DNA of 49,505 nucleotides from Planctomycetes bacterium UBA1146 (GTDB taxonomy: Bacteria > Planctomycetota > UBA8108 > UBA1146), in contig DCAA01000038.1 in assembly GCA_002311345.1 (NCBI GenBank), forward strand, positions 249 to 49,753. The letters are read 5' to 3'. The notes under the pieces were generated by a model. It had not been told where the DNA came from. It made no database searches and was given only the letters and a program-made list of their open reading frames with translations. How positions within the stretch are numbered: position 1 is the stretch's first letter; the number at the start of each line of letters is the position of its first letter. This document shows, piece after piece, positions 1 to 9,466 of the stretch. The translations under genes were made by a program, and so were the position numbers.

Positions 1-3000
1 AGTCCTGAGTCATTGGAAACCGTGCTGTCTGCGGGAACATCCAGTATTACCGGGGATTCCTCATCAGCCACAACGACCGAGAAACCACCACTGGTCTTAT
101 TACCGTGTATATCAACGGCAATGAAAGTCACCTCGGTTGTTCCAACAGCGAAGAAATCGCCACTGGAATGACTCGAGTCAAAGGTGTCGATCGCGCAGTT
201 GTCTTCGGAAGTAGGTGGTGTCCACGAAACGATGGCACCGCACTGACCACCATCGTTTTCTACGACGATATCCACAGGAATATCAAGTATCTGCGGGGCT
301 TCAACGTCCTCAACTTCAATTATGAACTGAGCCGTTGACTGGTTGCCGTGAATATCAGTGGCGGTGAGCGTGACAACCGTCTCGCCAACCGGAAACTGAT
401 CCCCGGAACCATGGCTGCTGGTAATGCCTGAAATTCCGCAGTTATCTGCAGCTTGTGGTGCGTCCCATGAAACAGCCGCGCTGCAAATTCCAGGCTCATT
501 GGGAACGGTCACACGTTCAGGGAGATCGACGAACTCTGGGTTTTCATCATCGGTGATGGTGATAAAGAAACCACCAGATGTCGAATTGCCGTGAATATCA
601 GTTGTTTCGTATGTGACTTCTGTTGTTCCAACCGGGAAAGTCTCTCCTGATTGATGATCTGAAGTGAGGCTTTCGACTTCACAGTTGTCAGTACTTGTGA
701 CCACTTCCCAGCTCACGGTTGCGGAACAAAGTCCTGCTTCCGCAGTCAATGTCATGTCAGAAGGCAAACCAACTAATGCTGGGGCTTCATCATCTATAAC
801 GATTACCTTGAACTTATCGGAGAACACATTCCCATAGATGTCCACGGCCGTGTAGAACACGTCAGTTGAACCCACCGGGAAGAAAACGCCAGGCTGATGG
901 CTCGCATCCAGGCTGACATCATCACAGTTGTCACTGGCAGTAGGTTCGGTCCATGAAACAGATGCCCCGCACAAACCAGGGTCATTTGAAACCGTGATAT
1001 CAAGCGGAAGACCTAGAATCTGCGGATCTTGATCATCAGTGACGGTGACCAGGAAACTAGCGTTCTGCTCGTTGCCGTAGATATCAGTGGCCGTCAGTAC
1101 TACCTCGACAGTTCCAATACCGAAGAAATCTCCGCTGGTACTGCTACTGGTGAATGATTGGATTCCACAGTTGTCCGAAGCAGACGGTTCAGTCCAATTG
1201 ATAGTCGCACCGCACTGATCTAGATCATTCGAAACAGCAATATCAGCAGGCGCGTCGATGATCTGTGGAAGTTCTTGGTCCTCGACGGTAACGATGAAAC
1301 TCTGACTTGAACTGTTTCCATGAATATCGATAACGGTGTAGACAACTACCGTTTCACCGACTGGAAGCATTGAACCGCTATCGACGCTGACCTCGAGAGC
1401 CGCGACACCGCAGTTATCAGAAGTGTCCGGATCGGTCCAGGAAGTTGTTCCTTCGCAAATCCCTGGTTCGGTCGGGACCGTGACGCGATCAGGAAGATTG
1501 ACGATCACAGGATCTTCATCATCCGTGACAGTCACCAACATGACATCTTCTGTCACATTACCGTTGATATCCGTCAGTGTTATCGTCACTTCCGTGGTAC
1601 CAACTTCAAAGTAGGTATCGGGATCATGGCTGGAAATCAGACTCAGCACCTCACAGTTATCTTCACCGGTCGGCTCGATCCAGGTCGCAAGAGCAGAACA
1701 GATGCCTGGCTCAGTGGACAACTGGATGTCTTCTGGCATTGAGACGATCACAGGTGCTTGAGTGTCCGTAACAATCACATCAAAGGAACTCGTCGAGACG
1801 TTAGAGTGATTATCAGTGGCCGTCAGAACAACCGTTGTAGTTCCAACCGGGAACACATCTCCTGAACTGTGAGTCGATTCGAAATCAAGAACTTCACAGT
1901 TGTCAGTGGGGCTCGCAGGATCCCAGGTCGCTACTGCGCTACAGAGGCCCGCTTCAGCATCGATCTCGATTGTTGCTGGAACATCGGCAATCTCAGGTAG
2001 CTCATCGTCACTAACGCTGACGTCGAATGACTGCTGAGCAACGTTTCCGTAGATATCCGTAGCCGTGTAGGTCACGTTGGTCGTACCAACAGGGAAAACA
2101 GATCCTGGTGCATGCGTCGTTTCAAGACTCAGCATCTCACAGTTGTCTGTGGTAATCGGTGTGTCCCAGGTTACGACAGCTGAACAGAGCCCAAGATCGT
2201 TGGAAAGATTGATCCCCGATGGAATCTCAACAAATGTTGGGGCTTCTTCGTCCAGGACTATGACCGTCAAACTTGCACTGATTTGATTGCCATGGACATC
2301 GGTTGCTGTGTAAGTCACCAGAGTTTCGCCAACACCAAAGACCCAACCCGGTTCATGAGTCGAGGTCAGTTCTGCGATTTCGCAATTGTCAGCGGCTGTT
2401 GGTACATCCCATGATGCAATGCCGTCACATGTGCCGGCACTGTTGGTAACGGTAATAGAGGCGACCAAACCACTGATGGTCGGAAGTTCAACATCTTCGA
2501 CTGTGATATTGAAACTCGCAGAGATCTCCAGACCAGTGGGATCAATAGCGGTATAGGTAACTACCGTGGTTCCCACCGGGAATTGATCGCCAGATGCATG
2601 ATCAGATTCGAAGGAACTGATACTGCAGTTATCACTCGCAGTAGGAAGTTCCCAGGTGGCGACAGCTCCGCACTCTCCGGGATCGTTGTCCAGTAGCAAA
2701 TCAGAGGGCATCTCTGAGATCACTGGATTCTCGACGTCATTGATCGTCACGGTGAATGATGCCTCTGTGACGTTGTCGTTCACATCAACGATGGTGTATG
2801 TAACCGTTGTGGTACCAACTTCAAACAGGGAACCACGTTCATTAGTGGTCGTCACTGAAGCGATTCCGCAGTTGTCGTCAATGATGGGTTCACCCCAGGC
2901 AACAGTGGCTCCGCAGACACCCGGCATACTGCTGGTAGTCAAGTCGGCGGGTAAACCAGAAATTGTCGGAAACTCTTCATCAACAACAGTGATGTTGAAA

Positions 3001-4197
3001 GTCTCCTTGGTGATGTTTCCGTAGATGTCAGTTGCTGTGTAAGTCACCAACGTGGTTCCAACCGGGAAATCTATTCCCGCCTGATGACTGGAAACTAGAG
3101 TTGAGGGTGCACAGTTGTCATTACCTTCGGGAAGTTCCCAGTCGACATTACTGGTGCAAATACCCGCCTCTGCAGAAACCGTGATATCGTCTGGCATCCT
3201 GGTAATCGTGGGTGGTTCCGTATCATTGACTTCGACATTGAATGCGAAGTTCAAAACGTTTCCATTTTCATCGTCAACAACAATAGTGACCACTGTGGTT
3301 CCAACTTCGAAGAAATCTCCCGATTGATGACTCAGGGTAATGAGCGCCGTTCCACAGTTATCAGTTGCTGTCGGTGCAACCCACTCATAAACCGCACCAC
3401 AATTCCCTGGATCATTTTCCAGGATGACACTGGCGGGGATTCCTGTGACTTCGGGTAATTCGTCATCAACAACAGTCATCTCGAAGGAAGACTGTGACTG
3501 GTTACCCTGCGCATCCGTTACGGTGTAGGTAATCAGCGTGATCCCGAGGGGGAATGCGTCTCCAGGGCTGTGATCGGAAGTGAACGTTGCTCCGGGACAG
3601 TTGTCTGTAATCGTTGGAGCAGCCCAGGACACCAGTGCGGTGCAAAGACCCGGGTTAGTATTCACTATGACGGTTCCAGGTAGCCCTTGAATCGTTGGCA
3701 AATCAACATCGTTGACGACAACCTCGAATGAATGACTGGCTGTATTTCCGCTCGTGTCTTCAGCAACATAGGTGACCACTGTGGTCCCTACGGAGAAGCT
3801 ACTTCCGGAAGACACGGAAGGTTCGAAAGTTGCGATTTCGCAGTTATCATCCGAAGTTGGTTCTTCCCAGGTAACGACGGCTTCGCACTCACCAGGTGTA
3901 TTTTCCACCTGGATGTTGGCGGGTCCTGAGTCGATTGTGGGAACCTGGTCATCAATAACCGTGACATCGAAAGATTGGCCCGTGACATTTCCACTTACAT
4001 CCGTCACAACAACAGAAACCGTTGTAATCCCAACCGGGAAGGTGTCGCCCGAATTATGCGAATTTACAACAGATTCAACTCCGCAATCATCCTCGATCGT
4101 TGGGGGATCCCAGGTAACAACAGCCTCACATAGACCTGCTATTGCGGAGATCTCGATGCTATCGGGCAGTCCAACTATCGTCGGGGGAATTAGATCC
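1..4197 (-). repeat. Tandem HYR repeat array (17 full units plus a partial)
   Basis: Units recur about every 243 bases (about 81 codons). They can be tracked by the second conserved Cys (codons for D-N-C), near 196, 440, 682, 925, 1168, 1410, 1652, 1896, 2139, 2380, 2625, 2868, 3111, 3354, 3597, 3841 and 4083. Each unit reads roughly: D-x-E-x-P-x-I, then P, then G-x-C, then a W and a second Cys, then G-T-T-x-V-T-Y-T-A-T-D and G-N. Units are clearly related but diverged, so this is an old array and not a recent expansion. An eighteenth unit starts at the left edge. Confidence 0.9.
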
Positions 4198-6371
4198 GTG
4201 TCCACTTCACAAACATCAGGAACCAGATTTTCATTGCAATCGATGGCTCCCTCTGCAACGTCACATTCGTCTGGATTCGAGTTTAAATCGCAATCCCCGC
4301 TGTAGTTGCTAGCAATGTCACAACTATCGATGACACCGTTTTCGTTACAGTCAGGCTGGTCACCACTACTGAGTTCACACTCATCGGGAGTCAGGTTGCC
4401 GTTGCAATCTGTAGAAAGGCCATAAGCGATGTCACAGATGTCCGGAATGTTGTTTTCATTACAATCTTCGGAAGTTCCGTTCTCTAACTCGCACAGGTCA
4501 ATATCTCCATTCGAATTGCAATCATCTGCAATACCGAGAAGAATCTCACAAACATCGAGAACAAGGTTAGTGTTGCAGTCATCAGCGACTCCGGTAACGA
4601 TATCGCAACTATCTGGAATCGCGTTTACATTGCAATCGTCTGCAGAACCAGAAGCAATATCGCACACATCCAGGACGCCATTTCCGTTGCAATCGAAGGC
4701 AAGTCCGTCAGCGATTTCGCAACCGTCTTCGACTCCGTTCATATTGCAGTCGTCTTCGCAATCATCGGGTATGCCGTTAGCGTTGCAGTCCGGGGAGGTG
4801 CTCGTTGCTATGTCACATGAATCGATAACACCATTCGAGTTACAGTCCGGTTTAGACCCATCATCCAACTGACACTGGTCAGGAATCCCGTCCATGTTGC
4901 AATCAGAGACTTCACCGCTCTCGATCTGACAGGAGTCGACATATCCATCAAGATTGCAGTCCTGGCCTGTCCCCTGGAAAAGATCACAGGGATCTTCCAC
5001 TCCGTTCTCATCGCAATCCGGAAGCCCGATCAGACGATCTGTAACGGCGTATTCTGAGGGAAGAGCAGTTCCTAAACACCAGCGACCTGTCGCTGCAACT
5101 TTTTGTCCGAATCGGTCGCCACTGAGTGCTGATGTCGGGGTGAATGCCGACATGTTGTAACCACCAGACGAGTTCTGCTCGTAGACAACGAGTTTTCCCC
5201 TGTGGTCATCGGCAAGCCATGCCCCGACGACGAGGCAGTTATTTGTAATGGCAACGTCACTGCCTTGCTGAGCATTGTCCATTCCTTCAGACAACTTCCC
5301 CGACTGTGTGTAGACAAACGAAGTTCTTTCGAAATGGTAGGCTGAGCCATCGGCATCATCTGCGATTGGCGCTCCTACCAGCAGATGACCTTCTGATAGC
5401 GCTATGGAACTACCGAACTCCGAATTCTCCTGCGGATCTTGTGCCGTCAATTTTTGAGTGAAGATCCAGTTTGTCGGAGTAATACTCGTGTAGATATGAA
5501 CAGCACCCACATGGTCAAGGAAACCGAGGTCCGCCCTCGCGTCACCAACTGCGATGAAATCACCGTCGATGGCAACTTCGCCACCAAATCTCTTCGCAGC
5601 GTCTGGATCGTTGGACTGAATGACCTGATCTTCGGTCCAGGTATTTCCATCGAAACTGAAGATGTATGCTGCGCCGAAATCGGTCCCGGAAAGCGCTGCC
5701 CAGGCGCCAATGACCGCTCGATCATCTGAAATCCCTACGGAAATTCCGAACTCCGCATTCTGCGACGCGTTGGAAGCTTCAATCTTTTGTTCGAAATTCC
5801 AGTTGGTTCCATCGTGACGGAATAGGTATGCCGCCCCCATGTCTCCTTGTGATTGCCCTCCATCACGCCCGGGTGAACCTACGATCAGTTGATCTCCGCG
5901 CAACGATAAACTCATTCCAAAATCTGCACCGTCATCAGGATCTGGAGCGGTCAAGATTACATCTGCGACCCATCGGCTTCCGATGTTTCGGAACATGAAG
6001 ACTGCTCCAGCATCAAAACCGGAGATCTCGGATTCAGGCGCGCCAATAGCAAGCCAATTGCCAGACATCGCTGCAGCTGATCCGAAATCGTCAGCCGGAG
6101 TGGATGAACTCAGGATGTCTTCCAGAGCGCTTTCGCAAGCGTCGAGGATGGAATCCTGATTGCAATCCAGCGAAGGATCCGTAGATATTTGGCATTCATC
6201 AGGAATCCCATTCCCATCACAATCGTCACTGATGTTCTCTGCGATATCACAACTGTCTGCAGATCCATTGGCATTACAGTCCACGGTCGGTTCGCATTGA
6301 GCGACAACACTGGAACTGAATCCAAAGGCCACACACAGAATGACCAGGAAGGCGAGGGGCAACGACTTCAT
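1..6371 (-). CDS. Giant secreted HYR-repeat protein, 3' end beyond window
   Basis: The frame starts at ATG 6371 and stays open to the left edge, so at least 2123 residues are encoded and the C-terminus is missing. A GGAGG at 6385-6381 lies 9 bases before the ATG. Residues 1-25 are a signal peptide ending in VVAQC. Three DCNxNGxxDxC repeats follow (about 26-76), then FG-GAP-like repeats (motifs such as DDFGSA and LAIGAP; about 80-445) that suggest a beta-propeller. Next come 15 more DCN repeats (about 452-723), then at least 17 HYR repeats of about 81 residues, each with one Cys pair and a VGTTxVTYTATD-like strand. HYR domains are immunoglobulin-like folds found in surface and adhesion proteins. 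The architecture matches the gene at 28508-35431, so a similar dockerin-like tail may lie beyond the edge. An adhesive or cell-surface role is inference; the frame is certain. Confidence 0.93.
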   Translation of the reverse strand, partial: MKSLPLAFLVILCVAFGFSSSVVAQCEPTVDCNANGSADSCDIAENISDDCDGNGIPDECQISTDPSLDCNQDSILDACESALEDILSSSTPADDFGSAAAMSGNWLAIGAPESEISGFDAGAVFMFRNIGSRWVADVILTAPDPDDGADFGMSLSLRGDQLIVGSPGRDGGQSQGDMGAAYLFRHDGTNWNFEQKIEASNASQNAEFGISVGISDDRAVIGAWAALSGTDFGAAYIFSFDGNTWTEDQVIQSNDPDAAKRFGGEVAIDGDFIAVGDARADLGFLDHVGAVHIYTSITPTNWIFTQKLTAQDPQENSEFGSSIALSEGHLLVGAPIADDADGSAYHFERTSFVYTQSGKLSEGMDNAQQGSDVAITNNCLVVGAWLADDHRGKLVVYEQNSSGGYNMSAFTPTSALSGDRFGQKVAATGRWCLGTALPSEYAVTDRLIGLPDCDENGVEDPCDLFQGTGQDCNLDGYVDSCQIESGEVSDCNMDGIPDQCQLDDGSKPDCNSNGVIDSCDIATSTSPDCNANGIPDDCEDDCNMNGVEDGCEIADGLAFDCNGNGVLDVCDIASGSADDCNVNAIPDSCDIVTGVADDCNTNLVLDVCEILLGIADDCNSNGDIDLCELENGTSEDCNENNIPDICDIAYGLSTDCNGNLTPDECELSSGDQPDCNENGVIDSCDIASNYSGDCDLNSNPDECDVAEGAIDCNENLVPDVCEVDTDLIPPTIVGLPDSIEISAIAGLCEAVVTWDPPTIEDDCGVESVVNSHNSGDTFPVGITTVSVVVTDVSGNVTGQSFDVTVIDDQVPTIDSGPANIQVENTPGECEAVVTWEEPTSDDNCEIATFEPSVSSGSSFSVGTTVVTYVAEDTSGNTASHSFEVVVNDVDLPTIQGLPGTVIVNTNPGLCTALVSWAAPTITDNCPGATFTSDHSPGDAFPLGITLITYTVTDAQGNQSQSSFEMTVVDDELPEVTGIPASVILENDPGNCGAVYEWVAPTATDNCGTALITLSHQSGDFFEVGTTVVTIVVDDENGNVLNFAFNVEVNDTEPPTITRMPDDITVSAEAGICTSNVDWELPEGNDNCAPSTLVSSHQAGIDFPVGTTLVTYTATDIYGNITKETFNITVVDEEFPTISGLPADLTTSSMPGVCGATVAWGEPIIDDNCGIASVTTTNERGSLFEVGTTTVTYTIVDVNDNVTEASFTVTINDVENPVISEMPSDLLLDNDPGECGAVATWELPTASDNCSISSFESDHASGDQFPVGTTVVTYTAIDPTGLEISASFNITVEDVELPTISGLVASITVTNSAGTCDGIASWDVPTAADNCEIAELTSTHEPGWVFGVGETLVTYTATDVHGNQISASLTVIVLDEEAPTFVEIPSGINLSNDLGLCSAVVTWDTPITTDNCEMLSLETTHAPGSVFPVGTTNVTYTATDIYGNVAQQSFDVSVSDDELPEIADVPATIEIDAEAGLCSAVATWDPASPTDNCEVLDFESTHSSGDVFPVGTTTVVLTATDNHSNVSTSSFDVIVTDTQAPVIVSMPEDIQLSTEPGICSALATWIEPTGEDNCEVLSLISSHDPDTYFEVGTTEVTITLTDINGNVTEDVMLVTVTDDEDPVIVNLPDRVTVPTEPGICEGTTSWTDPDTSDNCGVAALEVSVDSGSMLPVGETVVVYTVIDIHGNSSSQSFIVTVEDQELPQIIDAPADIAVSNDLDQCGATINWTEPSASDNCGIQSFTSSSTSGDFFGIGTVEVVLTATDIYGNEQNASFLVTVTDDQDPQILGLPLDITVSNDPGLCGASVSWTEPTASDNCDDVSLDASHQPGVFFPVGSTDVFYTAVDIYGNVFSDKFKVIVIDDEAPALVGLPSDMTLTAEAGLCSATVSWEVVTSTDNCEVESLTSDHQSGETFPVGTTEVTYETTDIHGNSTSGGFFITITDDENPEFVDLPERVTVPNEPGICSAAVSWDAPQAADNCGISGITSSHGSGDQFPVGETVVTLTATDIHGNQSTAQFIIEVEDVEAPQILDIPVDIVVENDGGQCGAIVSWTPPTSEDNCAIDTFDSSHSSGDFFAVGTTEVTFIAVDIHGNKTSGGFSVVVADEESPVILDVPADSTVSNDSG
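4203..5018 (-). repeat. Array of 15 DCNxNGxxDxC repeats
   Basis: Fifteen consecutive short units of 15-20 residues follow the pattern D-C-N-x-N-x-x-x-D-x-C-[DEQ]-[ILV] plus a short linker. Alternating Asp/Asn and paired Cys resemble calcium-binding thrombospondin type 3-like or EF-hand-like loops. That suggests a calcium-stiffened, disulfide-stapled stalk between the propeller and the HYR array (inference). Confidence 0.85.
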
Positions 6372-6678
6372 GGCTCTATACCTCCAGCAATCCCGTGCTT
6401 CACACGGGTTGGAATTGGTCGCCCGGAGGAGGGACATTCCTTCTCCGGATTACAGGGTTAGTTATTGTCTATGAAGCAACAGAATCGATTTCGGCCATTG
6501 AAAGACCGATTCCCATTCCGAAGCACTTGATGGAAGAAGAGAACTCTAATTTATCGCTCAACGACTATCTGCCTACTGCAGATTCGTTCAGATACGGTGT
6601 GAAACACCGTGGAAAAATATTTTGCGATCGACTTTGAGCTTCATCAGTTTCGGCAAGAAATGCCGGATGGACGATACA
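6372..6678. other. Intergenic region upstream of the giant gene
   Basis: About 307 bases with no convincing gene. It must hold the promoter and leader of the giant minus-strand gene and the end of the tetrapyrrole transcript. Two inverted repeats are visible: 6392-6408 (six pairs, loop of five) just upstream of the ribosome binding site, and 6594-6610 (seven pairs, loop GAA). Neither is followed by a T-tract in the direction that would make it a clear terminator of the tetrapyrrole operon. Confidence 0.6.
6392..6408 (-). promoter_or_regulatory. Leader hairpin next to the giant gene's ribosome binding site
   Basis: A six-pair inverted repeat (CCCGTG / CACGGG, loop of five) ends seven bases before the GGAGG of the giant HYR gene. 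It could stabilise the leader or affect translation. No known riboswitch class is recognisable; function is unproven. Confidence 0.35.
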
Positions 6679-7023
6679 TCAGGGACCAGGAGCCAGGAAA
6701 ACCAGCACCAGGAGCTGATCAGGTCCCTCGTTTCTCACTCCATGAGGAACATCCGCCGGAGCCACCAGCATTTCACCAGCGGCTAATTGAATTTCGCGAC
6801 CTTCGAGTAGGAATTGCCCGATTCCATTGACCACGAGGTATACCTTGTCCATATCTGAATGGGCATGGAGTTGATGTTCCTGGCCTGATTCGAATGAATT
6901 CAGACCTACCAGAAGATGCTTCGAGTGAAAGATCGTGCTCTTACCCATCCGGGCAGAATTCCATACAGCGTGATTCCGTGGCTCAATTTTACAGGGATGC
7001 TGAATTTCTCGATCCTCTGTCAC
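6679..7023 (-). CDS. Small single-domain cupin protein
   Basis: 114 residues from GTG 7023, ten bases after the hemG stop, with a GGGG purine run just upstream of the start. The protein shows both cupin motifs: a first one with HAH around residue 54 followed by a G-x-G turn, and a second with P-x-x-V-P-H-G. The motif 1 Glu is not in its usual place; Asp residues lie there instead. Small cupins bind a metal through these His residues and act as isomerases, dioxygenases or sensors. The ten-base gap says it is co-transcribed with hemG and probably translationally linked. A role in porphyrin, heme or iron handling is inference only; no specific substrate can be read from the sequence. Confidence 0.85.
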   Translation of the reverse strand: MTEDREIQHPCKIEPRNHAVWNSARMGKSTIFHSKHLLVGLNSFESGQEHQLHAHSDMDKVYLVVNGIGQFLLEGREIQLAAGEMLVAPADVPHGVRNEGPDQLLVLVFLAPGP

Positions 7024-7033
7024 GTTAATACCC

Positions 7034-8428
7034 CTATCTCGAGGCGAGATGTGATACGACCTTGAGGGCCGCATCCTCGCCCGAGCGTGCACAGGATTCC
7101 AGTGAGATCCCGTCGATGTAACATCCGGCCAGTGCCAATTCGGGATGACAATCCAGTTGAGATCGGATTTCGGTAACTCTCTTGCCATGCCCCTTCATTT
7201 GCTGGGGAATCGCCTCGCGAGCTTTCCCTACCGCGGCCATCACTGGGCTCAATCCACTGCCATGGACCGTTTGCAGAGCACAGAGTGCTCGATCCACCAG
7301 CACTTGATCCGGTTCGTCGATCACCTCTGGATCGCGAGTTCCGCCGAGAAAAACGGTGGCCAGAGAATGAGGATCTGGTGCTCTCCAGGGAAAGATCGTC
7401 GATGACCAGATGGTGCCGAGGATAGAAAGCCCCTGTTCCCTGGGAACCAGGAATCCAAACCCATCTGGGCGTTTCTGGCACAATTCAGCATCGTATCCAA
7501 TTTGTACGACCACCATTGAAACGTACGCAAGTTGGTTCAGGAGAAGCGCTACGCGCGGGAACATCGGCGCCAGCAGACCACCGGCAGCAAGTGCTGGTAA
7601 TGTGAGGATCAGCCCATCCACCTCGACCGTATCCGATGGATACGCCCCCTCGAGAAATAACTTCCAACCGTTACCGGAACGCTTCAATCCCATCACCTGA
7701 GTATCCGGATGAAACGAATCTCCCAGTTCCCTTGCCAGTGCTCGAGGTAGGCACTCCATACCTCCTTGAAGGGTGCCGGTGCCCTGAAATGGAACTCCTA
7801 CAGGACGAGGTGTGCGCAGAAAACCCATCAGAACACTGCCGAAACGTTGCTCCCACTCCTTGAGCCGCGGTGAAAAAGACTTCAGTTCCAGTTGTTCCGG
7901 AATCCCGCCAGAGATCCCCGCCACCATAGCATCGGCGAGATAACGGCAGGCCTCCCGCCCAAATCGACGACGAATAAAATGACTAACAGATTCTTCATCG
8001 TCTTTCCCCCTACCGACAAGCGGCTCTGCCAGGAATCTTGCCCATCCCAGCGGCGAAAGAGAACGTGAGAAGGGGATAGAAAACGGACTCGAGGGAAGTG
8101 CTCTCAACGAATCATCGCGCCAGATGTAGCGCTTTTTGGCGCTCTTTGCAGCACTTCGCCAGGTATCACCAAGACCAACTTGCTCGGCAAGACCAATCAG
8201 AGTTTGGCTCGATGGGAGTATCGAGTGTGGGCCCCATTCGAGCACCCAGTCATCCTCATGAGTTGTGCGAATCCAGCCACCCGGTCGCGAAGAAGACTCG
8301 AACAGATGCACGTTTGCCCCGCAATTACGGGCCTGCATCGCAGCTGATAGACCCGTGATGCCGCCCCCGATGATCCCGATACTGCATCCTCGGTCTCGCA
8401 GAATTTCAGGAATAGTTTCGGATCTCAT
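7034..8428 (-). CDS. hemG: Protoporphyrinogen/coproporphyrinogen oxidase (HemY type)
   Basis: 464 residues from ATG 8428, the usual length for oxygen-dependent HemY-type oxidases. The N-terminus carries the dinucleotide-binding GGGITG (residues 21-26) followed by a Glu-Ser-Ser-x-x-x-G-G-W block, the FAD-binding hallmark of this amine-oxidase-like superfamily. The C-terminus has an A-G-C-Y-x-D-G-I-S segment that closes the FAD site. The start overlaps the 3' end of hemE by 23 bases. The enzyme takes six electrons from protoporphyrinogen IX or, in the coproporphyrin-dependent route, from coproporphyrinogen III; sequence reading alone does not decide which. A longer start seven codons upstream is possible but less likely. 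Confidence 0.92.
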   Translation of the reverse strand: MRSETIPEILRDRGCSIGIIGGGITGLSAAMQARNCGANVHLFESSSRPGGWIRTTHEDDWVLEWGPHSILPSSQTLIGLAEQVGLGDTWRSAAKSAKKRYIWRDDSLRALPSSPFSIPFSRSLSPLGWARFLAEPLVGRGKDDEESVSHFIRRRFGREACRYLADAMVAGISGGIPEQLELKSFSPRLKEWEQRFGSVLMGFLRTPRPVGVPFQGTGTLQGGMECLPRALARELGDSFHPDTQVMGLKRSGNGWKLFLEGAYPSDTVEVDGLILTLPALAAGGLLAPMFPRVALLLNQLAYVSMVVVQIGYDAELCQKRPDGFGFLVPREQGLSILGTIWSSTIFPWRAPDPHSLATVFLGGTRDPEVIDEPDQVLVDRALCALQTVHGSGLSPVMAAVGKAREAIPQQMKGHGKRVTEIRSQLDCHPELALAGCYIDGISLESCARSGEDAALKVVSHLASR

Positions 8429-9446
8429 CCACCACCACCTGAACATTTTCCACCGGGGTCGGTGGCAGAATCCCGTGTCCCAGATTGAATACATGCCCAG
8501 GATGGTCCTTGAAGGCATCAAGCAACTCTCTGACCCTGTGGCGCAATTCCTCTTGCGGCGCAAATAACGCCTGCGGTGGCAGGTTGCCCTGGAGGGCACA
8601 ACGATCGCCAAAAATCGTCAGTGCTTGTTCGGGAGGAGTCATTTCATCTAGCCCCACCGCTTCGACTCCAACCTCCTCTACCATCTTCGCTATTTTGTCG
8701 AGATGATTCCCGGCTCCACGAATAAAGAGAATCCGGGGAACACCGCACCCATCGAGTCCCTCCATGATTCTGCGGCAATAATGGAGGGAAAACTCATCAA
8801 AGGCCTCATGGCCCAACATGCCACCCCAGGAATCAAAGAGTTGCACCGCATTTGCACCCGCTTCGACCTGGGCTCGAAGATATGCGATTACCGTATCCGC
8901 AATCTTCTCCATCAGAAGATGAAGATCCCCGGGACTCTCGTAGATCAATCTCTGAGCTGCTGCAAAAGTCCTGCTTGGAGACCCCTCCAGCGCATAACAA
9001 GAGAGAGTCCAGGGAGCACCAGCAAAACCGATGACCGGAACCTTGCCCTGTACTCGCTCGTGCACTGCTCGAATCACATCCATCACAAATCCCGTGGACT
9101 CTACGGGATCCGGAATGTTCAACACCTCGATATCGGCGCGATCCCGCAGCGGATTTGACATACACGGGCCACTATCTCCGAATTCAACCTTCAGCCCCAT
9201 TGCCTCGAGTGGCACCAGAATGTCACTGAAGATGATGACTGCGTCGACATCGAGAACCTCCAACGGCTCCACCGACACCTCAGCAGCGAGGTCCGGTGTC
9301 TTGCACAGATCCAGAAAATCTGTCTCGCCCCTGATTCTCTGATATCCAGGCAGGTATCGTCCTGCCTGCCGCATGAACCAGACAGGAGTCCTCTCGGTCG
9401 GCTGCCTACGCAGAGTTCTGATCAGTAATGAATCTTCATGGCTCAA
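8406..9446 (-). CDS. hemE: Uroporphyrinogen decarboxylase
   Basis: 346 residues. Residues 21-35 match the family signature PVWFMRQAGRYLPGY, and a G-F-A-G-A-P-W-T-L segment follows near residue 140. The enzyme removes four carboxyl groups from uroporphyrinogen III to give coproporphyrinogen III in the cytoplasm. The start is TTG at 9446: no ATG lies in frame nearby, and a GGGGG run sits seven bases upstream. The gene begins 20 bases after hemB and overlaps hemG by 23 bases, fitting one transcript. Confidence 0.97.
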   Translation of the reverse strand: MSHEDSLLIRTLRRQPTERTPVWFMRQAGRYLPGYQRIRGETDFLDLCKTPDLAAEVSVEPLEVLDVDAVIIFSDILVPLEAMGLKVEFGDSGPCMSNPLRDRADIEVLNIPDPVESTGFVMDVIRAVHERVQGKVPVIGFAGAPWTLSCYALEGSPSRTFAAAQRLIYESPGDLHLLMEKIADTVIAYLRAQVEAGANAVQLFDSWGGMLGHEAFDEFSLHYCRRIMEGLDGCGVPRILFIRGAGNHLDKIAKMVEEVGVEAVGLDEMTPPEQALTIFGDRCALQGNLPPQALFAPQEELRHRVRELLDAFKDHPGHVFNLGHGILPPTPVENVQVVVDEIRNYS

Positions 9447-9466
9447 GAAGGTGCCCCCTATTCCCC

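Noticed and set aside
1..4197. Regular 243-base periodicity considered as CRISPR or satellite DNA
   Set aside because: The period is coding: each unit is an HYR domain in one open frame, with diverged DNA between units.
6594..6610. Hairpin ACGGTGT-GAA-ACACCGT considered as terminator of the tetrapyrrole operon
   Set aside because: No T-tract follows it on the minus strand, and it lies about 70 bases past the stop.
7145..8567. Several plus-strand frames opposite hemG and hemE
   Set aside because: They are shadows of the strongly supported minus-strand genes.
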